64,000 bases of DNA. It comes from Mugil cephalus (lineage: Eukaryota; Chordata; Actinopteri; Mugiliformes; Mugilidae). The DNA lies in contig NC_061770.1 of the NCBI RefSeq assembly GCF_022458985.1, positions 39,537,599 to 39,601,598 of the forward strand, given 5' to 3'. Shown piece by piece: positions 37,517 to 48,278 of this stretch. Each line of letters starts with the position of its first letter. The first letter of the stretch is position 1. A program made the position numbers and the translations under genes. The notes under the pieces are model-generated. The model was not told the origin of the DNA, ran no database searches, and worked only from the letters and a program-made list of their open reading frames with translations.

Positions 37517-40500
37517 ATGTTTTCCTCAAAACAGCAAAAGGTAAAAAAATAAGAATCTAATCAGCAGAAAGCTTAGATTTTCCTCTGCTCGGTTTAAAAC
37601 ATCTTTGACTTTAACTGTGTTTGTTTTCCTGATGTGTTTTGAATTGAAATGAGACGGTTAAAAATGTCATTGGTTTAATTGAGACCTGAGAGGACGGATC
37701 TAAATTCATATTTACAACTAGCAGATATGTCCCAATGTTGGAGATGAAACAAAGCAAATAACGATATTGTCTAAAACAGTTTTCAGTGGTATTTATTTTT
37801 TTGAATGTATACGATTTATCCACAGACGTTAATGTGCTTATTTTTAAACGTGCATTGAATGATGTTTGGCCACACGGGGGCAGCAGAAACACGCTACGAA
37901 CAAACATAAACATTTCCGTAGCTTTAATTAGCGCATTTTAGCTTTAGCAAGGAGCTAGCTCGGCAGCTAACCGCCCGTTTCACACGTCTGGACACATGGA
38001 GCTGGGTTTTTGGTCATATTACGAATGTAAATGTAAATTTACCTTCAGTGTTTCTGGGTTAAGGTTAAGGTTTTTGGTGCTCGCTTCGTTTAACTGTTCT
38101 GTCTTAGCATTTAGCAGCGCTAGCTAACAGCTAATGCTAGCATCTGCTTTTTTTTAGTCAAACAAATTATCTTTAAAAACGCTTAATTTTGCCGCAGTAA
38201 ATTGGGAGTTGTGCATTATATATGTGTGTGTGTGTTTTTATATACGCGAACTAAAAGAAGCTAGTTAAGTTAATTATGTTATTTGCTAATTAAATGCTAA
38301 TTAAACCAATTAATTGCGGGTGATTGTCAGACATTAAATTATTTTACAAATCTAATTAATTAATGCTTTAAGAATTCAGGCACCTCTATTGTTGTGGGAA
38401 CACTAGTTCTCTAACAACAACTTAAGCAATGGTATAACAAATATATAAGTTAAATTATCAACTCTACTTTCTACACTACTACTGCCAGAACATAACAGTA
38501 AACTGTTGTTAAAAAAATATAACAAAAGTACTGTTATACATTTTGATTATTAATAGTGATTCATCAGTGTGTAAATGTGAAATAGCTGAGTAAAACGTAT
38601 AATTATTCCCTCTGAAATGTAGTGCGGTTCACATAACACCAGTAAAATGCAGGTATATAATATAGACATTAGGTGATTCTTGTCTTGAGTAACGTGTTGT
38701 TATTTTGCAGCGTAGTGTTTCTTACATTGTCTCTGTCCAAGTGACAACGTGAGTGACTCCTGTGAAAATTAGTGCTCCTTTCCTTCCTTCCAGGCTCGTT
38801 CCCATGACCTGAGTCCTTCAGAGAGGTTTGTCACCACCTACGCTCATGACTTTAAACCCGTCAGTGAGCGCGGCCCACAGCTGAACCGCAAGACTCCAGC
38901 CAAGCCTGCTCCGGCGTTAATCAGCCTGCCGCAGGTTGGATGGATGGATGGATGGATGGATGGATGAACACACCGACAGATCATTTGAGTGATTGATTCT
39001 CTTTATTCTTCGCCACGTTCTCTTAGAATAACCATGAAACTTGGCCCGTGTTCTTTCACCACTTCTACAACACGACCAACGGCACCTACGGCTCAGCTCT
39101 GGGCGCACAGGTGAAACAAAACCCTCACACCTGCTGCACGTTCACAACAAGCCGTGTCGGTTTTTATGTTTTCTATTAACGCTCTGCTCTGCGTCCCCCC
39201 AGCCTCTCTCTTGTTCCCTCTCTGGGGGTTTTGGCTCCACCGCGACGGAGGCCAGGACTCAGGAACCGAGGGTTGCCAGGGAGACTGGGATTTCACTCAA
39301 CAAGGAGGATAAAGGTCAGCGACACTGTGTCTGTAGCGTCTCTCAAGTGAACACAACTAAGCTGGAAGGTGTAGAAAAACTCAATCCGTTATCTTTTATT
39401 GACAGCGAACGCGTGGAAGGCAAAAAATGAGCCACAGTGGAAGACTAATGTCCTCTACCAGGAAGGTGAGACACCTGTTTTTATTACAGCAGTGACTGAT
39501 TTGATCCTTCAGGTGTTTGTGGCGCTCGAGCTGAACTGACCGTATCCACCACAGGTGCTGAAAGTAGAGGAACACGCTCGATGTTAGCTTCATAATGCCA
39601 TTTTGTTTGTGCACGTTCAGGTGTGGTTATGGTGGCGACGCCCTGCTGCGAGGATTTCATTAGAAATCTGTGCAGAGAAACCGGACTGCGTGGCCCAGTC
39701 AACCTTCCCGTGGCCTCGAGGCCCGTCGCCACTAACAAAGGTAGAACAACTCTCTGTCCCACACATCTAATACCACGATGCTTAAACTATTCTGAGCGGC
39801 TGAAATGAAATAAGGGAAGTGACTGTCTCTTGTTAAGGGTTAAGGGTTCAAATCAAATCAAGTTCAAATCAAACTTTATTGATGTTCACAAAAATAAAAA
39901 CACACATGCACACATATACAGACTAAACGTTGTTGGCAGGACACTGAGGCTCGAGTCACGGAGGTTGGACAAGACTAATCACAATTTAGGATAAACAATA
40001 ATGATGTAGATACAGTATAAATAACCTAATCATGCCAGATCAGATCTAAAATTAACAGTTTACAACCCACGCGAAGATTAGTAAAGAGAGTATGCACTGA
40101 CGTCACTACAGCATGTGGCCACGCCCCCTGAGTGGCAAAAATATGGTGAAATGTAGCAGTAAAAAAAAAAACAAAAGGGGATTATCAGATCAAATTAGGG
40201 ATTATTGAATTTGACAATGATCCAGTGGCAAAGTAGTATGGATTTTGGAAAAATGGATTAGCCTCAGTTTAAGTTATGTTAGTTGATGGTAAATGTAGCT
40301 AAATAAAAGATGCTAACGCTAAGATCTTTACTGAGAAGTAATGCTAGCCACACAATACTGTAGCGTTCGACCGGACGTTAAAAGGACGACGAGGATTGAT
40401 CACAAATATTCTGTTTATCGTGTTGTTGTTATTTATTGTTGGGACTGAAATAGCTACTGTCGTAGCCGTAACTGCGCCAAAACAACAATACAACAAGACA

Positions 40501-41562
40501 AACTTATCCGACAGCCCTCCAGGACGTAACCTACGGTATGACTCCATTAAAAAATACGGCATAAATTAATATTTCCTGAAGCTAAATGTGAACCACAATG
40601 CCGGGTTCCTGTGACTGTATTCGTTTAGCGGTCGGAGATATTTATAAAAATATATCTCCGACTACTTTTCAGATCAATCGCAAAACAGCTCTTCCTTGTG
40701 GTTTTTAGATCAATTTTACAATTTAGACGCTATTAAAGCCCATGATTCAAACTAATGCTGCTAATCTCCACGCTCATCTGTCACTTTTTGCCACTCAGTG
40801 GCCGTAACCATGGAGACGTGTAGTGCATACCCTCCATTAATCTGACATCTGGCCTGCAAAAGAGGAGACAGCTATCTCAATTCACTGATGGATCTTGTTT
40901 CTTGGTATAAATAACAGCCCTTTGTGCTTCACTAAGATAGTCGGCTGTCAACATCACAATAATAAGCAAGTTTCGCCAAAATTTCCCCCCAAAAAACATT
41001 CCTGAAATATATTTCTAATTAGATGAAAACTGGGAGACCGGTGCCTTCTTGTGGGGCTTGAGCCCAGCTATCGGATTAAATGGCAGCAGCTTCCTCCATC
41101 CTAGCCCCTGGCAGTGCAGTTGGTAAGAAACAAACAAACAAACAAACATTTCCTTCCTTCACTCTGTGTGTTATTTTGTGACGCTCTTCCCCTCACGTTT
41201 CCCAGCTGCGCGTGGGGACCTCAGCAGTCTGGTGTGTGTTGCTTTGAGACGCAAAACGTCCCTGCTCAGGTCTCCGCGAGCGGCGCCGAGCCCGCGGGCC
41301 GAGCTCAGCCCCACGGCTCCCACACAGAGTCCGGCAGGATGCCGCTGACCGAGTACCAGGCCAGCTACGGCGCCGAGGTAAAGGGGAGGGCGGAGAGGTC
41401 ACTGTGTGTGTGTGGGATTATCAGCGGCCCTGCCTGTCCACTGGTGTTTTCATGTTGTCCCTGTGTGTCTCCACCTAGTGGGCCAAGCCTAAGGTTGAGC
41501 AGAGTGACTCTCAGCGTTGTCTCCCTCGTCATTGTCGCAGGAATCCTCGTTCGTCCGTGTGA
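37517..41562 (+). CDS. Unrecognised nine-exon gene, ~298 aa
   Basis: Exons: 37517-37540, 38794-38934, 39027-39110, 39203-39314, 39406-39465, 39621-39740, 41023-41122, 41206-41377, 41479-41562. All phases close (897 bases with stop). The proposed start MFSSKQQK ends at a GTAAAA donor and joins in phase 0; no other ATG nearby does. Peptide landmarks: SERFVTTYAHDFKPV, NNHETWPVFFHHFYNTTNGT, ETGISLNKEDK, ANAWKAKNEPQWKTNVLYQE, CCEDFIRNLCRETGLRGPVN, ENWETGAFLWGLSP, MPLTEYQASYGAE. There is no signal peptide, membrane segment or coiled coil. It is rich in Asn, Trp and short Tyr-containing motifs (TTYAHDF, TEYQASYG), a style seen in ciliary microtubule-lumen proteins; that is only a resemblance. The last exon is uncertain: an alternative acceptor at 41538-41539 would replace the 27-residue tail. 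It lies between NAGK (tandem) and PAIP2B (convergent). Intron 6 holds a LINE tail and a family A transposon. Confidence 0.7.
38935..38967. repeat. (GGAT)n repeat at a splice donor
   Basis: About seven GGAT units begin two bases after the end of exon 2 of the unrecognised gene (donor GTTGGA). Reading through from the exon reaches a TGA at the end of the repeat. Confidence 0.9.
39850..40060. mobile_element. Retroposon 3' tail fragment
   Basis: 'aaatcaaatcaagttcaaat' then 'caaactttattgatgttcac' resembles the reverse complement of a LINE/SINE tail with tandem TTGAA/TTGAT units. The right limit is a guess. It lies in intron 6 of the unrecognised gene, directly left of the family A element. Confidence 0.45.
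40090..40830. mobile_element. Family A non-autonomous DNA element, copy 3 (both ends present)
   Basis: The left end is 'gtatgcactgacgtcac' with 'ccccctgagtggcaaaaa' inside it. The right end is the inverted match 'tttttgccactcagtggcc', finishing 'tagtgcatac'. The two ends pair imperfectly over about 45 bases. The inside matches 10180-10965 and 23755-24108. No transposase and no clear target duplication were seen, so the superfamily is not assigned. Confidence 0.8.
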
Positions 41563-41673
41563 ACCTCAGCGTTTACCTCAATACACAGCAGATAAAAAAA
41601 CACACACACGTGTGGTTTGTCTTTTGTGTCGTGAAGTCAAAGAGTTTAAAGCGCTGCGTCAACTCCAAAAAAA

Positions 41674-41679
41674 AATAAA
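41674..41679 (+). terminator. Possible polyadenylation signal of the unrecognised gene
   Basis: AATAAA within an A-rich run 112 bases after the proposed stop codon (41560-41562). The A-rich setting makes chance likely. Confidence 0.35.
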
Positions 41680-41851
41680 AAATCCTTCGCTGCACACGGT
41701 TCGTGTCAGTGATTATCCTGCCTAAGGACACACAGCGGTAAACCAGAGGAGAATATGCTTGTAAAATATGCATGTCTGTTGCGAAAGAGGTCTGGAAGTG
41801 TTGGTGTAAGTTAAAAACAGAAAATAGCAGTGAAGCAGTGATTCCCTAAAT

Positions 41852-42440
41852 CAGGGTTCTTCAATGTTTTTCAGGCCAAGGATTAAACTCAGCCTAGTGC
41901 TATTTATATATATACATTATTATTATTGTCATTTTACATTCAATATTAAACTATTCAAATAATACAGAGCTTCAAATATTCATTTTTTCAAACATAAACA
42001 TACCTACATATACCATGCGCCGTTAGCTTCTCTTCTGCTAATATCGCAGAGCTTCTGGGATTTCACCTGGGGACTAAATAAGCTCTTGGCCAATTGTAGG
42101 GAACCTGATAGAGTCAGCGTGTAATATGCAGCCTCGTGATTGGCTCAGCAGCAATAGGGGCGTGGCCTACTGTGAACAGGAGGCTTAGATTGACAGGTCT
42201 AGTGTGACGCTCTGTGTGAATGGTGCAGTGTTGACTGAAAGATGACGTCTTCTGCCTCTATTTATCTCTTTACTAAAATATGTTGGATTCATGTTAATGT
42301 GTATAAGAAATTTAAATTTGGGGGAGAAAATTAAAAATATATATATATATAAAATGTCTAATCAACCAAAGATTTTGCGACTCCCCTGCAGTACCTCCAC
42401 GGACCCCTAGGGGTCATTAACCCCCTGTTGAAGACCTATG
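41852..42440. mobile_element. hAT-like non-autonomous element, copy 2
   Basis: It starts 'cagggttcttcaatg' and ends 'ctgttgaagacctatg', an imperfect inverted pair sharing CTTCAAC. It is flanked by CCCTAAAT (41844-41851) and CCTTAAAT (42441-42448), an 8-base target duplication with one mismatch, as expected for hAT. It is non-coding. Confidence 0.8.
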
Positions 42441-43165
42441 CCTTAAATTCACTCATCTTTTCAGTTATCACAGCTCAAACCTGAATGGTCTGACAAAATA
42501 AAACCTCTTGTGTGGATGATGGAGATTCTGCTGGTTTTGTCAGGTGGTTTGTAGAGCACTGTGATATGAGCTTTGTCTAAACTGGCCTTGATATATAATA
42601 TTTCAGCTTTATCGCATAATTATTGTTAAGATTACAACAGATAAAAGCCACCGAAGCACTTAAAATCCCATAAATAATAGTTGAGTCTTTAAAGTTTTAC
42701 TCTTTAAATATTTAAATGTCAAGTAACGGCTGAATCAATTCACTGAAACATTAATAACTGAACCAAATTACCTCAGTATGATACCTTTTTTCAGTAATTT
42801 AACATCACTACAGAGTATAATCATACTCCACTTGAAGCGGTTATCATATCCAGTGCTTGTCTGGCCACACAAGGACAACGTCTTTCACTCTCTACATCCT
42901 CATGTTTAGAAGTGAACCTCACACGGGGCAGCTTCTCCAATGAGGAGGCGTATGAGTATATACGTGGACACTGAAAAGGTGTGTGACGTGATGTGATGTT
43001 TTGTCACCTTCCAACTCAACTTCAGTCTCTGCAATCATGAAATACTTCTCTTATCATCTTAATGTTTCTGTTCCTCCTAATGTAGGATCATAACATAATT
43101 AGACCAAGCAACGACACCTTATTCATCATATTAGCACAACAGTCTCCATCTACATAAGTAGATAA

Positions 43166-43376
43166 TTAACCCCTTTCATGCAAGATGTCCACTTGAGTGG
43201 AACGAAATAAAAATATTTTTTATCATAATAAATGGGAGTTTTTTCGTCAAAGTTGCACATAGGTGTAAAAAAAAAACAAAAATAATTTGTTCTTTTTATA
43301 CCTAAAGATAAATAAAAACACTTGGGGGAAAAAAATCCTGACTGAGATTTTCATGATTTGTGCATGAAAGGGTTAA
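43166..43376. mobile_element. TTAA-flanked MITE (piggyBac-like)
   Basis: The ends TTAACCCCTTTCATGCA and TGCATGAAAGGGTTAA are near-perfect inverted repeats, and both edges are TTAA, the target of piggyBac-type elements. It is 211 bases long, AT-rich and non-coding. Confidence 0.85.
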
Positions 43377-44545
43377 AATGTTTAATCAAGTATGAAAAGT
43401 AACTGTAATTGGGTGAATTGCTGCCATCTGCTGTTTAGTTTTGAGTCTCTTACTAAAACAGGTGACACTAAGTGGAGCAGTGAGGACTATTTACAAGCTT
43501 TACTGAAAATTGTGGTTCATGTCGGACATTAGGAGGGAGCTCAGAGTAGAGCCGCCGCTCCTTCACATACAAAGGTGTGTTCAGACGCCTCCTTAGTGAC
43601 TCTGTTTGGAGGTTCCCTGGGATTAGACCCTGAAACAGACCCAGGACTCACTGTATGAGTTATACTGTACATCCCGTCTGGTCTGTGAACGCCTCAGGAT
43701 TCCCTGATGTGTTGCTGGGCAGAGAGACGTCTGGAGTCTCGTACTTATCCCGTCTCAGATAAGAGGAAATGAAATGGAAACGAATGACCGACTGAGTTCA
43801 CGTCTTGACTGTGTGTAACTTGGCTCAACTTCTCCATTTCAGCCCGGTGTGACACTCGCTCTTCCTCTTCAGATTTTAATTCGCTGAAAGGCGAGCGTAG
43901 ATGATTTCAGACGCCTTGTTCCCGAGTCGTCTCCATGGCGACCGTGCGCAGAGGAAGACCTTGTGACGAGATGAAAACCACCAGAGTGGAGACTAAATGG
44001 ACGTTATTGAAGGTAAAGTGTGAGGAATCAGTTTCCTGTGCACAATGAATTTCATGAATGGCTGAAGGGATGTGTTGACCCATGTGGAGCTTCTCTTGAC
44101 TTGTTTCTCCACTGACACTTGAATGAGTGAATGGATTCATATTTACCAAAGCAGTCAGCTGCACTATAACTTTAATAATAAGCTTTACACACCAGAGCCG
44201 AATATGACTTTTTAAACCTTAATTATCTCATCTTTTCAGCTGCATCGTTAAACCTTAGTGCCTGATACTGCGTTTAGAGGCTCGGTAAACGTCTCAGCAA
44301 ACATGTCGTCCTGCAAGGTGGGACGCATTCTTCAGCCGGGATAAGACAATGGACAGTTTGGTTTCTGGGCGGAGTCTTCTTCTTTGTCTCCTGTTGTTTT
44401 CAAAACTGACACAGCAACACTTCAGAGGAGCCAAACTGACCCTGTCACTTGTTAAAGGGTTTAATGTATAAAGGCGTTTAGAGCAGTGATTCTCAACCAG
44501 TGGTGCCCCCTAGTGGCATGTGGTGTAATTGCAAAATAAAAGCCT

Positions 44546-45013
44546 TTAACCTCCTGAGACCCTGCGTCCTCATATGGGGACATTAAGTTTTAGGTTTGTT
44601 GTTGTCCTCATAACTAGATGTTAGTCGGTGTAAAAACATTTCTGTGGATTCATTCTACAGCCACAAACGTGGACAGGATACAGAACTTCTTCTAGTTTAA
44701 TGTAACACGCAATTTCTGTCACTTTGCTAATTAGCTAAGTACTCGATCGAGGACGTTGGGATTTCATTATTTGCACAGTCATGTTCAGACATGGAAATGA
44801 ACAGTTTTATATTTTGTTACATGTTGGTTTATTATAATATTGACTAAAATAGTCTCCGCGTCCTCTCATGAGGACATTTTTTTCCCCCAAAAACTACTTC
44901 CTGTTCAAAGACGATGCTTGCGTTTTTTTTTAAGTTCTTACTAATGCCAAATAAAGAGAAATGTAGAAATTTAAAATGCAAACCAAACTTAATCTCAGGT
45001 CTCAGGAGGTTAA
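44546..45013. mobile_element. TTAA-flanked MITE, 'CTCAGGAGG' family, copy 3 (both ends present)
   Basis: The left end TTAACCTCCTGAGACC and right end GGTCTCAGGAGGTTAA are exact inverted repeats with TTAA at each edge. The inside has 'cctcatatggggacat' near the left and 'cctctcatgaggacat' further right, which also occur in inverted order in the 6255-6777 copy. It is non-coding. Confidence 0.85.
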
Positions 45014-45366
45014 AAACATCATCATGACGTTTATAGAGACAGAACTAAACTACAGACGGTAACAAGATTTTTTTTTCTCTAATTACATCTGTTGCACAAG
45101 TGTAATTTACTGAATTGTATTAGGAGGCTCCGGGCGGTTGCATTGTCCAAATTTGCCACCACTAATTTCTTAATGATGCTCTTATTGTGAAATAATAACT
45201 CTGCAGGGACGTGTTGTGGGAAACTCATTAACATGAATGTTCAGGTTAGCATCAGAAATGAAGCTAATTTTTGCTTTAGCTGTTACCGTCGTCACTGAGC
45301 ATACAAATAAAAATGAAAAAAGCATCTTTAAAAACCACAGACAGAAGGAGTTTTGTCTTTAGCATC

Positions 45367-47497
45367 TTTATTCATCTTTTTTCATTATTTTTATTTGTAT
45401 TGAAATTGATACTCTGTGTCTTCTGAACCTTTTTTTCTTTTCTTATTATTCTTTTTTTTTTTTTTTTTTAAACTGCTTCTGTCTTCTAACTCAAATCACC
45501 AAAAATGATTTCATGTACAATCCACCTGGCGGACATTCCTATTGGCTTCACCAGGGCGCCATTTTACGACAGCTGTGGTCCAACACTGTTGTGAGGAAGT
45601 TCCCCGATTAAACCGGGATTTTTTTTTTTGTTGTTTGTTTTTTTTAACCGGTTCGGAGGATACACTGAGAAAAACTGCAAAAGGTGGACACAAGTGCTAC
45701 CTGTTCAGTGCATAACACTTAAAGAGTAAAATACACAAGACTTTATTATGACTGTTAATACCACAAATGAACAGTGGCCTGAAGATTTGACAATACTGCC
45801 TCTGACATTTTCAAGCCAAGATGACCTAAAAAAAAAAAAAAAAAAGACAAAAAAAATAAAATAATTTGTTGTCTGCACTGATAAATGTGTCTGGATTTCC
45901 TCAAAAGCATCTTCGCATACAGATTTTTTCCTTCTTAACAGACTTTAACTCTAGGAGGGAGATGCTTTGTTGAAACTCAGTCCACAACAGAGATTTTACG
46001 GTTTAAAAGTAGAACTTCCTCAACAGAAAAAACAAAAAAAAAAGTCCATCTGTGTCCTTTGGACAGGACGAGGAGGAGAAGAACAGCAAAAAGAGGCAAT
46101 ATTGTCCGACACATGCTCCGTACTGCTTTATTTCTCAAGGGCCGTGACAACAGACAACACCTCCCCTCAACCGTCTCCTCCCACAAACGGGACTAAATGG
46201 ACACCACAGGCTACTATACCCAGTAGAGACACAAAACGCCTCGTCCTCAAAAAAAAAAAAACATGAAGAAAATGAAGAAAAAAAGAGGAGGAGAGGCTAT
46301 TTGAAAAACCTGATTTTTTGTTTTTGTTTTTGTTTTTTTTTTTTGGATATGGACACTTGATCTGACGCTGAAACAAACCAAGTCGCTCCGGCAGAGAAAG
46401 AGGCAGCGGCCGTCGCACCAGACCAAATACTGACGCCTGTAACGAGGTCGAAATATTCATTTCATGTGAGAATTAAGGAAAAGAAAAAAAAAAAAAAAAA
46501 AAAAAGCTTTGACCTTCCTGCAACTCATATTTTATTCATACCTGAAGCACAACTGGGACATGAGCCACCTCTGCTCTTTTTAAAACACCCGGACGACAGA
46601 CAAACATGGACTTCCACACAAACTGGAAAAATAATAAATTTCGCATCCATGATTACGCCCGCGTCCGTTTGCCGATCGCTTTAGTCGAACTTTGCGTGGT
46701 GGGTGGGTGGGTTCGGGGGTCAGTACTTGGTTTGGACCGGAGCCGCCGCGCGATACAAATAACCCGCATCTTTTAAAAGGACGTCAAAGGTAGTAGCTTA
46801 AGACATCGACGGGGTCGTCGGACCGACGGGTGACTTTACAGAGCGGCGGCAGAAATAAACCACATTCGCGTCCCCCTGAAATGTTTGTCCTCCTCGAAAC
46901 TCTCCCGTCGTAGAAACCCTCCAACTAACTGGCAATTTGATTTTACGCCCCCCCCTCCCCTTTCCAAAAAAAATGGACAGAAATCTTTTAGACCTTTTTT
47001 TTTTTTTTTAATTTGAAAGTTTTGTCCTGGCGTCGCTCGTGTGTAGCTGCCTTAAAAAATCCGAGGGGACTCGACAGTGAGATCCTGCGTCGCTCTGTAA
47101 AAACGTCACCCGGCCTCGTTTTTTTTTTTGAAATGCGATGATGAGCTTGTTCGCCCTGCGATACACGGGCGGTGCTGGTAAATACAACCCCTCCCCCACC
47201 CCTGTTCCCAATGTCCCTCAGTTTACAAGAAACAAACAGGAAATAAAAAGATTAAAGAAACAAAAAAGAAAAAGAAAGAAGGAAAGAAAGAAAAAAGAAA
47301 TCCCCCCACCCCCCGACTGGACCTGCCGGCACGCCGCTGACTTCAAGTGTGTCGGTGTGCATGCGTGTGTGTGTGTGTGTGCTGGTTATCAGTGTGTGTG
47401 CGACCACGGCCGCCAGAGTCTCTGAGAACATGTGTGTTTGTGTGTGTTTGTGTGTGTGTGTGCGCGTGTGGAGGCTCCATGGGGGTGAGGGGGACTC
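45367..47497 (-). other. paip2b: Probable PAIP2B 3' UTR
   Basis: It follows the PAIP2B stop codon on the minus strand. TTTATT at 45367-45372 gives a minus-strand AATAAA, which would make a 2.1-kb UTR. Long A and T runs occur at about 45453-45470, 45828-45845, 46484-46505 and 46997-47010, and GT repeats at 47360-47466. The extent is inferred; a shorter UTR is possible. Confidence 0.4.
47360..47470. repeat. Interrupted (GT)n microsatellites
   Basis: Two GT-rich stretches, at about 47362-47401 and 47429-47469, just downstream of the PAIP2B stop codon, so within its likely 3' UTR. Confidence 0.85.
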
Positions 47498-48244
47498 CTA
47501 GTATTTCTTCCCCGGCACGAACTCCTTCGCTTCAGGATTCAAAATGCTCTTCCTCTGCACAAAAAAAGAGACACAAAAATGAAAATTAACACACATTTTT
47601 TTATTTTTTTTTTTGTGCAGGAAAAAGAAAAGGAGTTGTGAAACGGCGCGACTCACCGCCACCTCCTCCAGGTTGTTGTGGTGGTCGCTGACGGACAGGC
47701 CGTTGAGCTGCTGCTGCAGCTGACCCACACCCTGGTTGTTGAGGTCACGCGAAGGGATGAACCAATCCTGGTCCTCCTCCTCCAGCATTTCCTGGAAGCA
47801 GCGCTCCAAGAACTCCTGCTCCAGAAGCTCCTCTTCCACCTGGGAGATGAGATGAGACCACAGGGAGGGAGGTAAGACAGAAGCAAGTTTTCACATATCC
47901 CTAAAAATTATGACCGAAATATGCTCTGACTGGTATATTCAGGCAAAATAAACATGCAACAGCCTCATTACTCATGCATTTGATCAGTGCTGCAGCAAAA
48001 GCTGTGCAGCTCTTTTTTTTTTTTTTTTTTGCTAGGCAACCCAGTGTTTGTTTTCTTTGTTTTTGTTTTTTTTTTAAAACCAGACCTGTGTGCAACAGTG
48101 CGTCGACACGAATGAGGAAACTGAATGAGAGTCGCGGTCTGATATCAGCAACGAAGAGAACAAAAAAAAAAAAAAAAAAAAAAGCCACAAGGTCAAAGTG
48201 TTGATGTTGGGACTGAGCCAAGAAAACTAACATTTGGACTTTGA

Positions 48245-48278
<34 letters not shown>

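Larger units (their letters stand above)
41563..45366. other. Gap between the unrecognised gene and PAIP2B; transposon-rich, no gene seen
   Basis: Apart from the three elements listed separately (41852-42440, 43166-43376, 44546-45013), I see AT-rich sequence, a hAT-like terminal fragment 'cagtgattctcaaccagtgg' near 44485, and no open frame with family resemblance on either strand. Confidence 0.6.

Noticed and set aside
37996-38110. ATG at 37996 (MELGFWSYY...) as the first exon of the unrecognised gene
   Set aside because: No donor in it gives the phase 0 needed by the exon at 38794. The ATG at 37517 does.
44480-44535. 'cagtgattctcaaccagtgg' as a complete hAT element
   Set aside because: It matches a hAT-type terminus, but no partner end or target duplication was found before the next element at 44546, so it is treated as a fragment.
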